Positions 26,394-28,885 of a DNA stretch of 28,885 nucleotides are shown here, one piece after another. The notes beneath the pieces were generated by a model. That model worked only from the letters and a program-made list of their open reading frames with translations, was not told where the DNA came from and did no database searches. The DNA comes from Candidatus Alcyoniella australis (GTDB lineage Bacteria; Lernaellota; Lernaellaia; JAVCCG01; Alcyoniellaceae), in NCBI GenBank assembly GCA_030765605.1, contig JAVCCG010000008.1, positions 1-28,885 of the forward strand, written 5' to 3'. The position numbers were made by a program, and so were the translations under genes. Each line of letters begins with the position of its first letter. Within the stretch, counting starts at the first letter, position 1.

Positions 26394-26903
26394 AACCGAC
26401 ATCTTTTCCGCGAACTCGCTGCGCAGCGCCACGAACTCCTCGTGACTCAGGCCCAGGCCCTTGGCGATCACACGGATTTCCTCGTCCTCGATCGTCGAGA
26501 TATTGTCGTCGGCCGCGGCCACGCTGAACAGCGCGCGCAGCACGTCGAAACGCTGCTCACGTGCGGCGTTGTTGCGCAGAACCCGGGTGTAGATGTGGTT
26601 CTCCAGGCCCAGCAGCGTCTTGGTCTGTTCGTGGATCACGTCGGCCACCAAGTCGGCGTCGGGCTCGTCCAGTCCGCCGTGCTCGCGCAATACCTGACGA
26701 ATGCGCTCCATCTCCTCGGGCGACATTTCCAGGTCGGCGTCAGCCACGCGGCCCAGCAGCCCGGCGAAGGCCGCCAGAAAACGCGCGCGCTGCTCGGGCA
26801 TGCCCTGCAGCCGCGATTCGATCTGTTGTTGGATGCTCGAACGCGCCGCAGCCGCGCCGGGCTCGGTCGCCTTAACTCCGAAAAGCCTCTCGATAAATCC
26901 CAT
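26370..26903 (-). CDS. TerB-like tellurite-resistance/co-chaperone-domain protein
   Basis: A 177-residue soluble helical protein. After an N-terminal MGFIERLFGVK and a polar linker, two TerB-type helical repeats are visible, each with an acidic loop followed by helix: VADADLEMSPEEMERIRQVL (53-72) and VAAADDNISTIEDEEIRVIAKGLGLS (128-153). Such AxADxxxSxxE loops are typical of TerB, also seen in DjlA co-chaperones, and may bind metal. Function is unknown; despite the name most members are not known to resist tellurite. The ATG at 26903 is chosen because sequence upstream in the frame has no family character. An extended -10 lies 6 nt upstream and there is no Shine-Dalgarno. Confidence 0.78.
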   Translation of the reverse strand: MGFIERLFGVKATEPGAAAARSSIQQQIESRLQGMPEQRARFLAAFAGLLGRVADADLEMSPEEMERIRQVLREHGGLDEPDADLVADVIHEQTKTLLGLENHIYTRVLRNNAAREQRFDVLRALFSVAAADDNISTIEDEEIRVIAKGLGLSHEEFVALRSEFAEKMSVLKQLPKR

Positions 26904-26909
26904 GGCGCG

Positions 26910-26939
26910 AGGATAGCACCTTCGCCGATCGCCGCGCAA
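26910..26939 (-). promoter_or_regulatory. Candidate leaderless promoter of the TerB-like gene
   Basis: On the minus strand TTGCGC (26939-26934), an 18-nt spacer and TATCCT (26915-26910) resemble a sigma-70 promoter. TG at the extended -10 position strengthens it. The -10 ends 6 nt before the ATG, so transcription would start at the start codon. Confidence 0.4.
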
Positions 26940-26997
26940 AGGATTGGCAGGCTGAGCGGTTTTGCGTAAGAATCGAGGGCAACACAGAGGAGATCGG

Positions 26998-28143
26998 ATG
27001 ATCCACGTTTCGCGCAAGGCCCAGCAGATTCCGCCGTTCCTGGTGATGGAGGTGCTCGAGCGCGCCCAGCAACTCCAGCGCGAGGGGGTCGACGTGATCC
27101 ACCTCGAGGTCGGCGAACCGGACTTTGCCACGCCGCAGTGCGTTAAGCAGGCGGCGATCGAGGGGTTGCAACGCGACATGACCCACTACACCCACAGCAT
27201 GGGCCGCATCGAGCTGCGCCAGGCGATCTGCGAGCTGTATCGCAAGCGCTACGGGGTCGAGGTTTCGCCCGAACGGGTGATCGTCACCAGCGGCACCAGC
27301 CCGGCGATGCTGCTGGCATTCGCCGCGCTGCTCGATCCTGGCGACGACATCGTACTGACCAACCCGCACTACGCGTGCTACCCCAACTTCATCCGACTGG
27401 TCGACGGCGAGCCGAACTTCGTCGACGTCAGCGAGTCCGACGGCTTCGCCTACCGGCCGCAGCGGGTGCGCGAGAAACTCACCCCTCGCACGCGCGGCAT
27501 CCTGGTCAACTCGCCGGGCAACCCAACGGGCACGCTGGTGCCGCCCGAGGTGCTCGCACAGCTGTGCGAGCTGGGGCCGCCGGTGATCTCGGACGAGATC
27601 TATCACGGCCTGGTCTATCAGGGGCAGGAGCACACAATCCTCGAGTTTTGCGACCACGCGCTGGTGCTCAACGGCTTTAGCAAGCTCTATGCTATGACCG
27701 GTTGGCGCCTGGGATGGGTGATCGCGCCCGAGGAGCTGGTGCGGCCGATGCAGAAGCTGCAACAGAACTTTTTTATCGCCGCGGCCGACTTCGTACAACA
27801 CGCGGCGCTCAGTGCGCTTCGCGACTGCGATGACGAGGTTGAGACGATGCGCGCCGAGTACGACCGCCGCCGTAAGGTGCTGGTCCCGCGGCTGCGCGAG
27901 ATCGGCTTCCGCGTGGCCGGCGAGCCCAATGGCGCGTTTTACGTATTCGCCGGAGTCGATCACTGGACCGACGACTGCCGACGCTTTGCCTTTGATGTGC
28001 TGGAGCAGGCGCACGTGGCGATCACGCCGGGCGTGGACTTCGGCTCCGGCGGCGAGGGCTACGTGCGCTTCTCCTACGCCAATTCGCTGGAGAACATCAT
28101 CGAGGGCTGCGAGCGACTCGAACGCTTCATCGCGCAGCGGTAG
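26998..28143 (+). CDS. Class I/II PLP-dependent aminotransferase
   Basis: A 381-residue fold-type I aminotransferase of aspartate-aminotransferase type. Visible are VIHLEVGEPDFATP near the N-terminus, TSGTSPAMLLAF, LVNSPGNPTGT with the conserved asparagine, ISDEIYHGLVY with the PLP-contacting aspartate and tyrosine, the Schiff-base lysine K229 in NGFSKLYAMTGWRLGW, and the carboxylate-binding arginine in GYVRFSYANSLENI. The amino donor cannot be told by eye; it may act on aspartate, alanine or aromatic amino acids. GAGGAG lies about 6 nt before the ATG at 26998, which decides against an in-frame start at 26962. The 3' end overlaps the convergent class IV aminotransferase by 17 nt. Confidence 0.92.
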   Translation: MIHVSRKAQQIPPFLVMEVLERAQQLQREGVDVIHLEVGEPDFATPQCVKQAAIEGLQRDMTHYTHSMGRIELRQAICELYRKRYGVEVSPERVIVTSGTSPAMLLAFAALLDPGDDIVLTNPHYACYPNFIRLVDGEPNFVDVSESDGFAYRPQRVREKLTPRTRGILVNSPGNPTGTLVPPEVLAQLCELGPPVISDEIYHGLVYQGQEHTILEFCDHALVLNGFSKLYAMTGWRLGWVIAPEELVRPMQKLQQNFFIAAADFVQHAALSALRDCDDEVETMRAEYDRRRKVLVPRLREIGFRVAGEPNGAFYVFAGVDHWTDDCRRFAFDVLEQAHVAITPGVDFGSGGEGYVRFSYANSLENIIEGCERLERFIAQR

Positions 28144-28885
28144 CGGCGGCCACCTCGTCGAGCATCATCCGCTGTAAACGCGCGGTGAGCGCTCCGGGAA
28201 TTTTTTCGCCCAGCGCTCGGCCGTCCACGGCGCGCAGCGGCATCACGTAGACCACGGCGTTGGTCACGAACGCCTCGTCCGCGGCCTTGAGCTCGTGGGT
28301 GCTCAGCGGCGCAATGCGCAACGCCAGTCCGGCGGCTCGCGCCAGCTCGATCACCCGGCCGCGGATGATTCCCGGCAGGCAATGCTGACGGATCGAGGGC
28401 GTGATGATCTGGCCGCGGCGAATCGCAAACAGGTTGGCGGTGGCCGCCTCCACCGGACGTCCGCGGCCGTCGCGCAGCAGGGCCACGTCGTCGCCGGCCT
28501 CGATCGCCTCGCTGTGCGCCAGCACGTTGGGCAAATAGGACAGCGTCTTGTGCGCCGCCTGCCCCGTGGTGTGGCGCAAGGTCAGGCGCGCGGTCCAGCT
28601 CAGAGTATTGCGTCGGTCGAGGTCGGAAAACTTTTTATCCAGCTGCGTCGCGCCGACCAGGCAGGTCGATTGCGATTTACGACCGTGCTCGAGATGCCCG
28701 TCAAACGCGCCGCGGGTCAGGGTGATTCTGATGCGCGCGGCGCTCAGTCCGTTGGCGCGGCACAGCTGTGCCACCAGCTCGTCCGCCGAATCCAGGTAGG
28801 CCGGAAAGGCGATGCCCAGGGCCGCGGCGCTGTCGCGCAGGCGTCGAATGTGCCGTTCGAGCAAATAGACCCGCTGGTTAAAAGC
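28127..28885 (-). CDS. Class IV PLP aminotransferase (aminodeoxychorismate lyase/BCAT-like), 5' end outside window
   Basis: About 252 residues are visible; the frame is open to the window edge (residues AFNQRVYLLERHIRRL), so the true start lies beyond base 28885. Fold-type IV features are the LERHIRRLRDSAAALGI block, the PLP lysine in HKTLSYLPNVLA, EAATANLFAIRRG with the PLP-binding glutamate, TPSIRQHCLPGIIRGRVIELA and DEAFVTNAVVYVMPL. HKTLSYLPNVLA is close to the KTLNYLENVLA of aminodeoxychorismate lyase and some branched-chain aminotransferases, so folate-precursor or amino-acid metabolism are both possible. It overlaps the convergent class I/II aminotransferase by 17 nt. Confidence 0.88.
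   Translation of the reverse strand, partial: AFNQRVYLLERHIRRLRDSAAALGIAFPAYLDSADELVAQLCRANGLSAARIRITLTRGAFDGHLEHGRKSQSTCLVGATQLDKKFSDLDRRNTLSWTARLTLRHTTGQAAHKTLSYLPNVLAHSEAIEAGDDVALLRDGRGRPVEAATANLFAIRRGQIITPSIRQHCLPGIIRGRVIELARAAGLALRIAPLSTHELKAADEAFVTNAVVYVMPLRAVDGRALGEKIPGALTARLQRMMLDEVAAATAAR

Overview
This window is about 29 kb of high-GC chromosomal DNA from a Gram-negative-type bacterium. Lgt, a TatB/TatC pair and several polytopic glycosyltransferase-like membrane proteins point to a cell envelope with exported and lipid-modified proteins. The translation cluster (rimP, nusA, ylxR, infB, ylxP, rbfA, nrnA, truB, rpsO, pnp, dut) has an order familiar from deltaproteobacteria-like lineages, but I cannot name the phylum with confidence. 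No mobile element, prophage, CRISPR array, tRNA or rRNA was seen. The region looks like stable core genome with tightly packed operons and many stop/start overlaps, often with GTG or TTG starts.

Region 1 (1-4222, + strand): a DNA-repair-like operon. It holds the 3' part of an MrfA/YprA helicase with a DUF1998 zinc-cysteine cluster, then MrfB/YprB (DEDDh exonuclease plus TPR-like tail), then a DUF1848 cysteine-motif protein. All three are joined by 4-nt overlaps.

Region 2 (4245-15126, - strand): an eleven-gene transcription, translation and RNA-turnover operon running from rimP to dut. It ends at a good intrinsic terminator overlapping the dut stop. It also holds an intrinsic-terminator-like hairpin ahead of rimP and an imperfect long stem between rpsO and pnp, both candidates for feedback control by products of the operon (NusA, PNPase).

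Region 3 (15149-18364): a lone MBL-fold hydrolase on the + strand faces a rimI-pyrK-pyrD operon on the - strand. A perfect 13-bp inverted repeat sits at their convergent ends.

Region 4 (18355-26393, + strand): a six-gene envelope operon: GT-C-like membrane protein with TPRs, lgt, tatB, tatC, a GT39-type transferase fused to a DUF2993/LmeA-like lipid-binding domain, and a second large membrane protein of YfhO/GT-C type. The fusion is the most unusual protein in the window.

Region 5 (26370-28885): a TerB-like protein (-), a class I/II aminotransferase (+) and a class IV aminotransferase (-, cut by the window end). Convergent neighbours here overlap at their 3' ends.

There is no gene-free stretch longer than 300 bases.
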